Shown here piece after piece: positions 33,590 to 44,311 of a stretch of DNA of 64,000 nucleotides. The notes beneath the pieces are model-generated. The model saw only the letters and a program-made list of their open reading frames with translations, made no database searches and was not told the DNA's origin. Position numbers and translations under genes: made by a program. Within the stretch, counting starts at the first letter, position 1. Each line of letters begins with the position of its first letter. This stretch comes from JAGLOK01 sp963677605 (GTDB lineage: Bacteria; Bacillota; Clostridia; Christensenellales; UMGS416), in the NCBI GenBank assembly GCA_963677605.2, contig CAXXDX010000006.1, positions 248,001 through 312,000 of the forward strand, read 5' to 3'.

Positions 33590-34436
33590 TTAGTTATTCT
33601 TTAAGTATTTATCAAAAAAATCAGCAATTGCAGCTTTTATCTCAGGCTGGAAAAACTCCACCTGTGCATGGTCCACACCCTTAAGTGCATACAAATCCAC
33701 AGGCACACCGTTTTCTTCAAGTTTTGCATACATCTCTTCGCTTTGCGCAAAAGGAACTACATTGTCGGCTGTTCCGTGCAGCAATAAAAACGGAGGTGTT
33801 TTGCTGTCTACATAGCTTACAGGGCTTGCTTTTGCAGTTTTTTTCTGCATCATCCAAAGGATTAAATCCAAGCATATGTTTTGCGATTTCAACATCCATC
33901 GGTCCTCTTTTAATGAGCGTGTTAAGATTTGCTATCATATACCAAGGGCATGCAGCCTGAACTGCGCTGCTGTATTCGAGGTTATCGCCTTCATCAAACT
34001 CGCGTGTCTGTCCTGTTGTTCCGACAAGCCCTGTAAGGTGTCCGCCCGCAGATTCGCCCATAACGCCAATGTTGTTGGGGTCAATATTAAATCTGTCCGA
34101 ATTGGCCCTTAAGTATCTTATTGCCATCTTAATTTGTTTTAAATGTTCAGGAAACTGTACGTCGCACCTGTATTCCACGCTTGCGACAATATATCCTTTT
34201 TCAGCTAAATATGTTAAGTTAGGCAGATGTGCATTATAGTCCATCTGCATCCAGCCGCCTCCGCAAATCCATACAATACACGGCTTTTTTTCGTCATTTT
34301 CTGCAAACGGACGGATAATACTCAGTTTCAAGTCATGAGTAATGTGTCCAAACCATCCCGGCACCTGACCATATGTCAAGTCTGCATCCAGCCATATGCC
34401 GGGTTTTGTCACTTCAACTTTAATCTCTTTTTTCAT
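33590..34436 (-). pseudogene. Alpha/beta hydrolase (esterase) gene with a one-base frameshift
   Basis: Two overlapping frames together make one full hydrolase. The first (from ATG 34436) has the oxyanion loop CGGGWMQ and nucleophile elbow GESAGGH, and runs to LDDAEK. The second supplies HGTADNVVPF with the catalytic Asp and GVDHAQVEFF with the catalytic His, ending at 33590. The break is at a run of seven A (minus strand, 33838-33844); with six A the frames join. As read, the first product lacks its Asp and His. This may be a real mutation, slippage-tolerant gene or base-calling error. In BD-FAE-like families such enzymes remove acyl groups from plant sugars. Confidence 0.8.
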
Positions 34437-34464
34437 AATGCACCCCTATCCTCTGTAATAAACC

Positions 34465-36764
34465 TTATTGTATCACTTCCACGCCTTCCGGAGCAGTGAC
34501 TTTTGTTTTTATTTCTCCGCCGTCTTTTTCCCACTCGACGTTAATCATTCCGCGCGGAGTAATAAGCTTTCCCTTAGCCCAGTCAAAGTATCCCGCTGTA
34601 GGAGAAACTTCAACAGCTGCGTATCCCGCCTTTGCCGGCCGTACTCCCAGTACAACAGCAGGGATTTCAAACAACGCCACAGATCCCCAAGCGTGGCAGT
34701 CGCTTCTGGCGTCTTCACCCGGCGATTCCACACATGTTGTAAGGTTGTTTTTAAGCATGTCGCGCCACGGCTGCCAAAGCTTTTGTGTGCGCTCATACAA
34801 GCCAGCTTTTTCAACTGCACGGAATAAATAATATGCCATTGCAACCGAGCACTGAGTAAGCGCAGGATCGTCCAGCGTCTTTTCCATCAGTATCTTGGCA
34901 TCTTCGCCGGTAACAGCTTCCGAAAGCACGGCCATAACCTGACAGTGCTGGCTGTATTCATCCACTCCGGGACCGTCCTGATAATATCCGTTTTTGCCCA
35001 CACAGTGTTTATTTACAGCATTCAGGACTAATTCTGCCCTCTTTCTGTAATCATCCGCAAGATATCCGCGTCCTGCATATTCCACTACATCAGCCGATGC
35101 CTTCAACACATATGCATACAGCAAGCTTTCATAGGTGATCGGGCCTTTAAGCCCTGCCGTCGGATGTCCCATCGTTGAGCCCCACTGCGCGGTCCAGTCC
35201 ACAAATGACCAGAATTTTTCCCATAAAGGTCCGCCGACTTCGCCAACAATTCCGTCTTCCGTTATATTAGAATCAAAGAAATTCAGTATAGCATCCATTG
35301 TTGGAATATATTTTTTAACAAACTCTTTATCACCGAAATACATCATATGATCATAAATCATAAGTATGTAAAACAGTGAAAATCCGGGTATAACATTTGG
35401 CCCAAACGAAGGGAAGCTGCAGTTTGTCAGTCCGTCAGGTCGAAGCGAACGGTGAAAATCATCAATACATTTTCTTGCAAGTCTGTCGTCAGCTGAAACG
35501 GCATATGTAAACAGTATCTGTGAGCGAGTGTCCATTGCATATTGCAGCTGCTCATAAAAAGGACAGTCTTCATATGTTTCATGCATACAGCGCTTCAGTG
35601 TTCTAAGGCTTATGTCCCATATATCCTTCATTTCGCCCTCTGATGTTTCTACTTCTGTTTTGACTTCCAGAGGATAACCCGTCTCTCTGTAGTCAAACGA
35701 TATAAGCGTCAGAGGCTTATCTTTTGTCGTGATATCAAGCGAAATAAATCTAAATGTCCTGAACCAAAACGGCTCATAATACTCAGGTCTTTCCTCAGTT
35801 CCATATCCTCCGACAGTATAGTAGTCAAAGAATCCGTCAAGTCTTCCGTTTACATAGTCCATTCTGTCACCTTTAACAGGCATACTGTGAAACGCCGTCA
35901 TATCCTTTGGCGGATAAGCATAGGCTTCCGAAGTCAGTATATCAATTTTGCTGCCTGCACCCTGCGCTAAATAAAGCTGTAAAAAGCCGGTTGTAAGCTC
36001 GCCTGCATTAATCTCGACAACTTCATGACAATTAGGAGGTATAGTTATGGTTTTCTCGTCTAAAAGCCACCAGTTCCATTCATCCATTCCTTTGTTTGTG
36101 TCTCTGAGACATATAGTTCCTTCAAACTTTTTTTGTGTTTCATAAAGCTCAGGAATAGGTCTTTTGGTGATTGACCCCGGCTTATGCTCTTATACATCTT
36201 AAACTTCACATAAGGTAAAGAATCGTCCCAGCTTTCGTCGCTGTATGAAAGCTCTTTCCATCCGCTTAACCTGGCATTTCCTTCTGCCTTTTCCATGATC
36301 CACATGAAGTTAAGCCCGCCTTCTGGAATTATCTCAATGTCATTGTTGATTTTGCATTTCCATGTCTCATCTGTGTCAAGCGCTGCGCTTCCCGCGCTCC
36401 CCTCCACATATAATCCCGGAGTGTCAGTTCTCCACACAGATTGATTGCCCCTTGAATTATCAAGGGGATATCTTAGTACAACTGCAGAAATTATGTTTTC
36501 GCCTTCTTTAAGGTGAGGCGTTATGTCAATCTCATCGTAATACCACACATAACGGTCGCCTTTGCAAGGGCCAAATCCTACCGAAACACCGTTTACATAC
36601 ATTCTGTATCTTGAATCGGCAGAAACCTTAATAACCGCGTTTTCTGCTTTTTCATTTAGGGTAAATTTCTTTCTGAAATAAACTATTCTCGGATGAGCAT
36701 TGTCAACTTCGCTCCACGAAGGTATCCATATCCATCTGGAATTCATGTTTCTGGGACTATCCAT
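34465..36764 (-). pseudogene. GH78 alpha-L-rhamnosidase-like gene with a frameshift
   Basis: The N-terminal part (36764 down to about 36175) has beta-sandwich sequence (RKKFTLNEKAENAVIKVSAD, RMYVNGVSVGFGP). The C-terminal part, in the -1 frame, holds the helical (alpha/alpha)6 catalytic region with DCPFYEQLQYAMDTRS and ends in the usual beta domain (AVEVSPTAGYFDWAKG). The frames join if one base is added near the G4 run (minus strand, 36175-36178), giving SITKRPIPELYE in continuous sequence. The ATG at 36087 would start only the C-terminal part. Without correction the enzyme is split, so either it is decayed or the assembly is wrong. A second intact GH78 lies upstream in the same operon. Confidence 0.8.
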
Positions 36765-36768
36765 CTGA

Positions 36769-37674
36769 TTATCCCTCCCTGAAAAACTCGCCGATTTCTT
36801 TTATTGCTGCCTCTGTTTCAGGGCACGGGAACAGTATGAACACATGGAAGAGTTCTTCCCATATGCGGACTGAAACATCCACACCTGCATCCTTACAAAG
36901 CTTTTCTATAAGCATTGCATCGTCAAACAACACTTCTTCCGTACCAACATGTATTTTAAGTTTGGGAAATCCCTCATAGTTTCCGTATCTGGGCGAAAGA
37001 TATGGGCTTTTCATCTCCTCATCGCTCATATCGCCATAATAAGGAATCTTCTTTTTAAACGTAATCATAGGATCGCGCTCTTCCCTTTCGGTGTGCGACT
37101 TAAGAGATTCGCCAAAGCCGCCGACAGGAGAGAAAACACATGCGCTGCCGGGAAGCGGTTTGCCCTGATCTTTAAGATAAAGGATAGATGTCAACGTAAG
37201 CATTGCTCCTGCGGACTCACCGAAAAAGTGGATTTTATCCGCATCATATCCTTTTTCAAGAAGCCATTCATATGCTGCAAGGCAGTCATTTAATGCTGCA
37301 GGATGCGTAGCTTCCGGCCACTGGCTGTATGCAACCGAAAAAGCATCCATTTTAGCATTTTCAACTATCCCAAGGCACATTGAACGGCGCGATATAACAG
37401 AGCCGGTCATAAATCCGCCACCGTGAATAAACATAAGGATATGCCCTCTCATCTTATCATCGTCGTTGTCATCATAAGTAACCATTTCGCCTTTAACTTT
37501 ATCCGTATCCACTTTGGTAAGTTTAACGTTTTCAGGAATAGGCATTGCGCCCCAGTTGCCGTCAAGCATTTTTCTTGTGGCTAAAACACCTTCCGGTGTG
37601 TCTTCGCGGTCGCTGCTCTCGCTTTTAAGCTTGCGCATCATTTCTACAAATCCCTGTGCCTCTTTGCTAATCAT
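36769..37674 (-). CDS. Alpha/beta hydrolase of the HSL-like esterase group
   Basis: The 301-residue enzyme has the HGGG oxyanion motif (MFIHGGGFMTG), nucleophile elbow GESAGA, an Asp loop (HVGTEEVLFDDA) and the C-terminal catalytic His (EELFHVFILF), giving a full Ser-Asp-His triad. There is no signal peptide, so it is cytoplasmic. It lies 4 bp before the GH78-like gene and 40 bp after the GH3 gene. It probably removes acyl (acetyl or hydroxycinnamoyl) groups from imported glycosides; this substrate is inferred from context. Confidence 0.88.
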   Translation of the reverse strand: MISKEAQGFVEMMRKLKSESSDREDTPEGVLATRKMLDGNWGAMPIPENVKLTKVDTDKVKGEMVTYDDNDDDKMRGHILMFIHGGGFMTGSVISRRSMCLGIVENAKMDAFSVAYSQWPEATHPAALNDCLAAYEWLLEKGYDADKIHFFGESAGAMLTLTSILYLKDQGKPLPGSACVFSPVGGFGESLKSHTEREERDPMITFKKKIPYYGDMSDEEMKSPYLSPRYGNYEGFPKLKIHVGTEEVLFDDAMLIEKLCKDAGVDVSVRIWEELFHVFILFPCPETEAAIKEIGEFFREG

Positions 37675-37714
37675 AATTTCTTCTCCTGTTTCTTTTTTTG
37701 TTAGGATTATCTTC

Positions 37715-40297
37715 TTATATAGTTTTTCCGCCCATAAACGGTTTTAAGTCAAACTGCTCTAAATAGCTTTCGCATCCTTCATATTCAAGTGATTGAAGCA
37801 CTATGTTTGCTATATGCGTTACGCATTTTTTCATTTCCTTAATATCAAGCTTTTCTTCATGCTCCCCGCTCAAAGCTTTCCTTATCAGTTCAATATCCTC
37901 GAAAGATCCCGGCATTATAAGGTCGTTGCCTGCCTTCATACATTCCACAGGGTTTGAGCCGCCGCGTCCTGTAGTTGTCCAGTCGCTCATTACAAGCCCT
38001 TCAAAGCCCCACTCCTGCCTTGCAACTTTTGTGATAAGGTCATAACTGTTTGCAGTGTGCAGTCCGTTAACGAGGTTGTATGATGTCATTATTGCCATCG
38101 GCTGTGAATGCTTAATCGCTATTTCAAAACCATGCAGGTATATTTCTCTCAATGCTCTTTCCGACACTATAGAATCGGAATGATGCCTGTTTTCTTCCTG
38201 ATTGTTGCAGGCAAAGTGCTTGATAGTAGTTCCTGTGCCTTTTCTGCTCTGAACTCCCATAGTTATAGCTGCAGCTATGATTCCTGAAACCAACGGATCT
38301 TCAGAATAATACTCAAAGTTTCTTCCGCAGAGAGGATTTCTGTGAATGTTAAGCCCCGGTGCAAGCCAAAGCGTTACGCCGAATTCCTCCATCTCTTCAG
38401 CAACGGCTCTTCCCACTTCCATAAGAAGGTCAGTATCCCAAGTCTGCGCAAGCATTGTTCCAACAGGAATAGCTGTGCAATATTGATAGTAATATGTCGC
38501 ATCCTCAATATCATTTGTTTTTGCGAACATTCCGTGTTCGATAGACTCTGCAAAGCCCGGCTTAATTACGCTTCCGTCAGGCATTACGGGATACTTAGGT
38601 GCAAGGCGTATTCCGGCAGGGCCGTCAGCAAGCACTATGCTCGCAAGATTCCAAGGCTCATCGGATGCACATGTGTGCGTTTCTCCCGCAGCTCCCGGAA
38701 CTGTAAGTCCGGATTCGCCGAATGTTGTGTTTGACACATCCTGCCCTTTTCCGGGGTCTCCGCTTGTAAGCGACAGAAGCTGTTCAACACTAAGCGATTC
38801 TGCTATTTCACCCGCTTTTCCGCCGAAAGTATCAGGAGTCTCTGCAATATATTCTGCTTTTTTGCAAACTATATCGTTTGCTGACACGGCAATCACCGGA
38901 ACACCGCTTGTATCTTTTTGTTTTACCTTGCAAGGCTCGATTTCTTTAAGCGGTGAATTAAGCGGACATATATGGTCAACTTCAAGAAGTTTTACTGTTT
39001 CATCAAGTGCAATAACAGCACAAGCTTTGTTTGAGCTTGAAGAATTGCCGACTGCAACAACATAGTTGCCTTTTTCCAAGACATATGCACCGACAAAACT
39101 GTTGAAAGAAGCCATCTGTGATATAGGAAACTCAATCTGTGTTTTGCATGATTCGCCCGGCTTTAAAAGAGGTGTCTTGTAGAATGCGCAAAGCCTCTGA
39201 TATTCCTTTTTGATTTCAGTCTGAGGGCAAGACACATAAACCTGTACAACTTCTCTTCCTGAATATGTATCGCCGACATTTGAAACTTCAGCTTCTATTA
39301 CGACCTTCATGTCATCGGTGCCTGCGTTTATTACTTTTGTTTTTGCTGTATTTATTTCAAAATCAGTATAGGACAATCCAAATCCGAACGGTACATGAGG
39401 CTGTATGTCAAAAGTGTCAAAATAACGATACCCTACATATATTCCTTCTTCATAGTATTCTTTGTCCACATTGCCGTTATTGTGGCTGAATGTAGCAGCG
39501 TTCGGGTAATCATCATATTTTTTCGCCCAAGTGTCTGTCATCTTTCCGCTTGGCGTTACAGCTCCGCTTATAATATCAGCAAAAGCGTTTCCGCCTTCCA
39601 TTCCGGGCTGCGAAATGCTTACAACAGCGCTTGCGTCTATCTCATCAAGGAAAGAAAGGTCAATAGGTCCGCCGCAGTTGAGTACTATAATCATCTGCGG
39701 GAATATCTCTATCAAAGCTTCTATCTGGTCTTTTTCCTCATCTGTTAAATAGTAGTCTCCCTTTGATGTAGTTCTGTCCGCGCCTTCGCCTGCATTTCGG
39801 CTTATTACATATATAGCTACATCTGTATCAAGGTTTTTAATTTCACTGTTTGTAAGCTCCCTGCCCAAAGGTTTCACAAACGGAGTGTGTACATATGCAT
39901 CTATTAAAGCAAAAGGATTATCAGTTTTCTTGTCCATTTTGTTTAATATGGTTTCTTTCCACTTTTCTTTTTCATCTTCATACTCTTTTTTATAATCGGC
40001 AATCCATTTTTCATTTACAACAGTGAATCCTGCATTCTTTATGCCTTCATATATGTTAACTACTTCTCTTTCATTAACGTCACCTGAACCTGTGCCGCCT
40101 TTTACCGTATATGTAGCACCGCTTCCAAACAAAGCAAGCTTCGCGTTGTTTTCAAGCGGAAGCACACCGTTGTTTTCAATAAGCACCATGCCGTCTGCCG
40201 CTGCTTTTCTTGCGACTGTGCGGTTTCTTATTTCTCTTTCACTGATCTTTTGTGACTTTGTTCCCGAATATGTCTTTATCCTGCGTTTCATATCCAA
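37715..40297 (-). CDS. GH3 beta-glucosidase with circularly permuted domain order
   Basis: The 860-residue enzyme has its domains in reverse of the normal GH3 order. The alpha/beta sandwich with ENNGVLPLENN and NAGEGADRTT is first (about 25-300), a fibronectin-III-like domain follows (about 320-430), and the TIM barrel is last (about 520-860), with nucleophile D772 in LVMSDWTTTG and KHFACNNQE before it. This order is known in Ruminococcus and Butyrivibrio beta-glucosidases. It lacks a signal peptide, so it cleaves imported beta-glucosides in the cytoplasm. It sits between the GH78 and esterase genes. Confidence 0.9.
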   Translation of the reverse strand: MDMKRRIKTYSGTKSQKISEREIRNRTVARKAAADGMVLIENNGVLPLENNAKLALFGSGATYTVKGGTGSGDVNEREVVNIYEGIKNAGFTVVNEKWIADYKKEYEDEKEKWKETILNKMDKKTDNPFALIDAYVHTPFVKPLGRELTNSEIKNLDTDVAIYVISRNAGEGADRTTSKGDYYLTDEEKDQIEALIEIFPQMIIVLNCGGPIDLSFLDEIDASAVVSISQPGMEGGNAFADIISGAVTPSGKMTDTWAKKYDDYPNAATFSHNNGNVDKEYYEEGIYVGYRYFDTFDIQPHVPFGFGLSYTDFEINTAKTKVINAGTDDMKVVIEAEVSNVGDTYSGREVVQVYVSCPQTEIKKEYQRLCAFYKTPLLKPGESCKTQIEFPISQMASFNSFVGAYVLEKGNYVVAVGNSSSSNKACAVIALDETVKLLEVDHICPLNSPLKEIEPCKVKQKDTSGVPVIAVSANDIVCKKAEYIAETPDTFGGKAGEIAESLSVEQLLSLTSGDPGKGQDVSNTTFGESGLTVPGAAGETHTCASDEPWNLASIVLADGPAGIRLAPKYPVMPDGSVIKPGFAESIEHGMFAKTNDIEDATYYYQYCTAIPVGTMLAQTWDTDLLMEVGRAVAEEMEEFGVTLWLAPGLNIHRNPLCGRNFEYYSEDPLVSGIIAAAITMGVQSRKGTGTTIKHFACNNQEENRHHSDSIVSERALREIYLHGFEIAIKHSQPMAIMTSYNLVNGLHTANSYDLITKVARQEWGFEGLVMSDWTTTGRGGSNPVECMKAGNDLIMPGSFEDIELIRKALSGEHEEKLDIKEMKKCVTHIANIVLQSLEYEGCESYLEQFDLKPFMGGKTI

Positions 40298-40409
40298 ACT
40301 CCTTGTAAAATTATTTACTACATCTAATGCTGTTATACATTATTTTAATTTATTAATCTAAAAACTTTTCTGTGATTATTTGTCTTTTTATATACTATTT
40401 ACTTAAAAC

Positions 40410-43301
40410 TCACTGAGCTTCAAACCTAACTTTAGACAATTCGCACGCTAAGGCCTCTGTGTTTTCTTTTCCAAGCCTTGCTAAAAGCCCGAAAATCGGA
40501 TTGTATGTAAGCGGTTTGTTGCCAATCTTCTCCAGCATTCCCGGCATAAATTTTTTCATGCCTTCTATCGTGTCGCTAAGATATTTATTCAGCACTTCCG
40601 TTGCCTTTTCGCTTTTAAATATGTCATTGAGCGTACTGTTTAAACTGTAGTATGGTATATAGCTCTTATCAGGAACGTATGAAACACTGAGCTTTCCGGC
40701 TTCCGCTTCCAATATCACACAGCCGTCTTTTTCTTTAACGGACAGCGGTTTTTGCCCCGCTACAGTTATATTCTCAGCTTTCGTATCCGGAAGAATGATT
40801 TCTGCGCTGCAGTCAAACGGTATCTTAAAAGAAATGTCAACTTTCCCGCTATCTTCCATTTTCCAGCCGACAGAATATGTTCCTGATACAGACTCATATT
40901 TTATTGACGCGCTGCTTAAATAACCATACGGTTTAGGCGAAATCAATGCTCTTTTGAATCCCGGCTGTGATAATACAGGGTTAAGTCCGCACACATCGCG
41001 CGCAATCCACTCTGCAACAGAACCATAAGAATAGTGGTTCATGCTGTTCATTCCCGTGCTGCTGACATGTCCGTCAGGGTTTACAGAGTTCCATCTCTCC
41101 CAGATAGTTGTTGCTCCCATCTTCACTTGATAGAGCCAGCTCGGAAAATCATCGTTTAAAAGCAATTTATAGGCATATTCCGACGCACCGCTTTTAGAAA
41201 GCGCCCTGCAGATATAGCCTGTCCCCACAAAGCCCGTGTCAAGATGTCCGCCTTTGTTTGTAAGCTTTTCTTTAAGTGAAGATATAACACGCTCTTTGTG
41301 TTCATCTTTCACCAAATCCATAAACAAAGCTACTACATGAGCCGTCTGTGTGTCTATTGCAATCTTTCCGTTTGGAGTGAAATATTCTTTCCTGAAAGAT
41401 TCTTTTATTTCTTCCTGAAGCTCTCTGTAATACTTAGCATCATAGGCTTTGCCCAAAGCTTCTGCCGCGTCCGCAGTAAGTTTTACAGAATAATAGTAAT
41501 AAGCAGATGCTACATAGTAAGGATCCGTACCACCTGTAAATATATCCTCAGGGTCAGGATTGTCCAATGCCAGCCAGTCGGCAATGTGCATTCCTGTCTG
41601 CCACAGCCTTTTGCCGCCGTCAGCTTCATCCTGTCTTTTAACGTAGTCTACCCAATCCTTCATGGAATCATAGTGTTTTTCAAGAAGGCTTTTATCCCCG
41701 TAGAAGAGATACACATTCCAAGGTATTATCGTTGCTGCATCGCTCCACGCGCAGGAACCGTGTCCTTCGCCTATATCCTGCTGATTTTTAACTCTCGGCA
41801 CAACAATCGGAACAGAGCCGTCCAAAAGGAGCTGTTCCTGTCGCATGTCTTTAAGATACTTGTTGTAAAAAGCAGCTGTGTCCGTAAAATAGCAGGCTGT
41901 TCCCGAAAAAATCTGAGCATCGCCTGTCCAGCCAAGCCTCTCGTCCCTTTGAGGACAATCGGTTGGAACATCCAAAAAATTGCCTTTCTGTCCCCATTTT
42001 GCATTGAGTATCAGACGGTTTACAAGCTCACTTGATGTCGTGATTTCACATAGTTCATCCATCTTCGAGTATATCGCATAAGCAGTAAAATCATCAGGAT
42101 TAACTTCCATTCCTTCAACTTTTACATAGCGGAATCCATAGAAAGTGAAATGCGGACGAACATGAGCTTTTTCCCCTTTGGAAATATACTCATATTCAGC
42201 CTTTGCGCTTCTTAAATTTTCTCTGTAAAAGCATCCGTCCTGCATAAGTTCGCCATATTGCAGAAACACTTTTTCATTTTTGGGTATATCAGCGTCAAAT
42301 TCAACCCAACCGGCCATGTTTTGGCCAAAATCCAAAACTGTTTCGCCTTTGGGAGTTGAAATAACGTCTATAGGTTTAAATGATTCATGTTTTAATATGG
42401 GTGGATTAAGACGTTCTGACATTGGCCCAATATTAAGGTCAATCTTACTTACACCTGACCAATTTTCATCATCGCAATCCGCTTTGGACCAATTGTCTAT
42501 TTCGAGGTTTGCATCATAGTGCTCACCGTCGTAAATATTGCTATGTGTAACAGGATTTTGGTGCGACTTCCAGCTCTCGTCAGAAACAATAACAACTTTC
42601 TCGCCGTCTGTGGTTTCAACAATAATCTCACAAAGAAAAGCCATTCTGTCGCCGTATGTTTCTTCTATGCCGCCAAGACCAAAACGCCCCGAAAACCACC
42701 CTTTTCCAAGGATTGCTCCTACAGCATTTTCGCCTTTTTTAATGCTTTCTGTCACATCAAATGTCTGATACTGCATCCAGCAGTCATACGCAGAATATCC
42801 GGGCATTAAGTATTCCGAAGATATTTTTTCGCCGTTTAGTTCCATCTCATAGATGCCGGCTGCAGAAACATATGCCCTTGCGGATTTTACATCACCATCG
42901 ATCACAAATGATTTTCTTAGATACGGATGCACATTTTTATCAGCCTCAGCAGTTATCCACTCAGCCTTCCACTCTTCATCAAGCTTTCCCGTCTCAAAAA
43001 AAGCTGTTTCGCTTTCAGCAGATTCTCCGCCTGCTGCAACAACTTTTACTTTCCAGTAATATCTTGTGCGAGGTTCAAGCATAAGCTCAGGCACAAACGA
43101 ACGGCTGTCCGCATCTTTCCTGATCCCGCTTTTGTATACTATGCTTTCTTTATCAAAGCTCTGGCATTTGCTGATAACAATCTCAGCGCTTTCCTGTTTT
43201 TTGGCTTCTGTGTTTTGTGCAACCCATGATAAGCTCAATCCGCTCAGATCATACCCAATGGGATTTTCCAAGCGGTTGGCTCTAAGTCTTACTATATCCA
43301 T
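40410..43301 (-). CDS. GH78 alpha-L-rhamnosidase
   Basis: The 963-residue enzyme has N-terminal Ig-like and beta-sandwich domains (1-415) including WFSGRFGLGG and PHFTFYGFRYVKVEG. The (alpha/alpha)6 catalytic domain (about 420-800) has signature DCPQRDERLGWTGD (448-461); E454 is the likely general acid. A C-terminal beta domain follows, ending SYVPDKSYIPYY, then an added helical tail of about 80 residues. It releases alpha-L-rhamnose from plant glycosides or pectic oligomers. It is cytoplasmic (no signal peptide) and lies 25 bp after the permease gene, thus next to import. Its intact copy makes the frameshifted paralogue possibly redundant. Confidence 0.93.
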   Translation of the reverse strand: MDIVRLRANRLENPIGYDLSGLSLSWVAQNTEAKKQESAEIVISKCQSFDKESIVYKSGIRKDADSRSFVPELMLEPRTRYYWKVKVVAAGGESAESETAFFETGKLDEEWKAEWITAEADKNVHPYLRKSFVIDGDVKSARAYVSAAGIYEMELNGEKISSEYLMPGYSAYDCWMQYQTFDVTESIKKGENAVGAILGKGWFSGRFGLGGIEETYGDRMAFLCEIIVETTDGEKVVIVSDESWKSHQNPVTHSNIYDGEHYDANLEIDNWSKADCDDENWSGVSKIDLNIGPMSERLNPPILKHESFKPIDVISTPKGETVLDFGQNMAGWVEFDADIPKNEKVFLQYGELMQDGCFYRENLRSAKAEYEYISKGEKAHVRPHFTFYGFRYVKVEGMEVNPDDFTAYAIYSKMDELCEITTSSELVNRLILNAKWGQKGNFLDVPTDCPQRDERLGWTGDAQIFSGTACYFTDTAAFYNKYLKDMRQEQLLLDGSVPIVVPRVKNQQDIGEGHGSCAWSDAATIIPWNVYLFYGDKSLLEKHYDSMKDWVDYVKRQDEADGGKRLWQTGMHIADWLALDNPDPEDIFTGGTDPYYVASAYYYYSVKLTADAAEALGKAYDAKYYRELQEEIKESFRKEYFTPNGKIAIDTQTAHVVALFMDLVKDEHKERVISSLKEKLTNKGGHLDTGFVGTGYICRALSKSGASEYAYKLLLNDDFPSWLYQVKMGATTIWERWNSVNPDGHVSSTGMNSMNHYSYGSVAEWIARDVCGLNPVLSQPGFKRALISPKPYGYLSSASIKYESVSGTYSVGWKMEDSGKVDISFKIPFDCSAEIILPDTKAENITVAGQKPLSVKEKDGCVILEAEAGKLSVSYVPDKSYIPYYSLNSTLNDIFKSEKATEVLNKYLSDTIEGMKKFMPGMLEKIGNKPLTYNPIFGLLARLGKENTEALACELSKVRFEAQ

Positions 43302-43326
43302 ACTACATTCCTTTAAATAGTCTGTA

Positions 43327-44208
43327 TTATCCCTTTACGCTGCCAAGAACAAGTCCTTTCGTGAAGTATTTTTGAAGGAAAGGATATACCATTAGAATCG
43401 GAAGCGAACCGATAAATACCTGTGCGGCTTTAGCTGTTCTGTCCGAAATTACGGAAAGCTCCGTCAATGTGCTGGCGTTAACCATGCTCAGGTCACGGTT
43501 GATAATTACCGTCTGCAAATAGCTCTGCAAAGGATAATGTGCTGGGCTATTCATAAACAGTATACCGTCAAACCAGCTGTTCCAGTGGTTAACAGCAGCA
43601 AACAATGTTAGCGTTGCAATAGCAGGCTTTGAAAGCGGAATGAATATCTTCCAAAGTGTGTACCACTGTCCTGCGCCGTCAAGGAATGCCGCCTCTTCAA
43701 GCTCCTTAGGCAGTGCCCTGAAGAAGTTCATCAGCAGCACCACATTGAAAACGGGAACCGCCGTCGGCAGCACAAGTGCCCAGATTTTGTCCAAGAGACC
43801 ATAGCTTTTGATAGCCATATATCCCGGAATAAGTCCGCCGCTGAAAAGGACGGTTATAAGGAAATACCATGTGTAAAAAGAACGCATTTTAAACGTTTTG
43901 TTGTCTTTTGAGAGCGGATATGCCACAAGTGTAGTAAGAAGCATATTTACTGCCACTCCAAGGAAAAGTCTTTCTGTTGACACCAAGAGCGATTTTAAGA
44001 ACTCGCTTTTGCTAAGCACATACTTATATGATGCCAAAGTGAAATCCACCGGCCAGAGTCTTACTCTGCCTGTCGATGCCGCCGTCTTTGAGCTAAACGA
44101 AATCGCCAGAACGTTAAGTAGCGGCAATAGGCACAAAAGTGCTAGTATAGATAAAACCAATACATTGAATACAATGAATGTTTTTCTGCTTAAACTGAAA
44201 TTTTTCAT
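43327..44208 (-). CDS. Carbohydrate ABC transporter permease (YtcP/LplC type)
   Basis: The 293-residue protein is read from ATG 44208 (AAGGG 9 bp upstream; a longer form from 44274 would add 22 unlikely residues). It has six membrane helices, the EAA loop EEAAFLDGAGQWYTLWKIFI and the family end KGLVLGSVKG. It pairs with the next upstream permease and the binding lipoprotein. No ATPase gene is encoded here. Confidence 0.92.
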   Translation of the reverse strand: MKNFSLSRKTFIVFNVLVLSILALLCLLPLLNVLAISFSSKTAASTGRVRLWPVDFTLASYKYVLSKSEFLKSLLVSTERLFLGVAVNMLLTTLVAYPLSKDNKTFKMRSFYTWYFLITVLFSGGLIPGYMAIKSYGLLDKIWALVLPTAVPVFNVVLLMNFFRALPKELEEAAFLDGAGQWYTLWKIFIPLSKPAIATLTLFAAVNHWNSWFDGILFMNSPAHYPLQSYLQTVIINRDLSMVNASTLTELSVISDRTAKAAQVFIGSLPILMVYPFLQKYFTKGLVLGSVKG

Positions 44209-44311
44209 GTGAATCAACCCTTCTGTATAATTCAATAAAATAGATAATTGCAATTGCGCAAACCCTACAGCCATATTTAATACACGCTATAATTTTTGCA
44301 AAAGATTGCTA

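Noticed and set aside
33838..33844. Programmed -1 frameshift at the A-AAA-AAC heptamer
   Set aside because: A -1 shift meets TAA after eight codons; only loss of one A or a +1 shift joins the frames.
33590..33895. Separate small hydrolase gene
   Set aside because: Its start has no ribosome binding site and its sequence is only the C-terminal half of the upstream hydrolase.
41298..42035. 245-codon plus-strand frame
   Set aside because: It is the complement of the GH78 catalytic region, which has clear family motifs.
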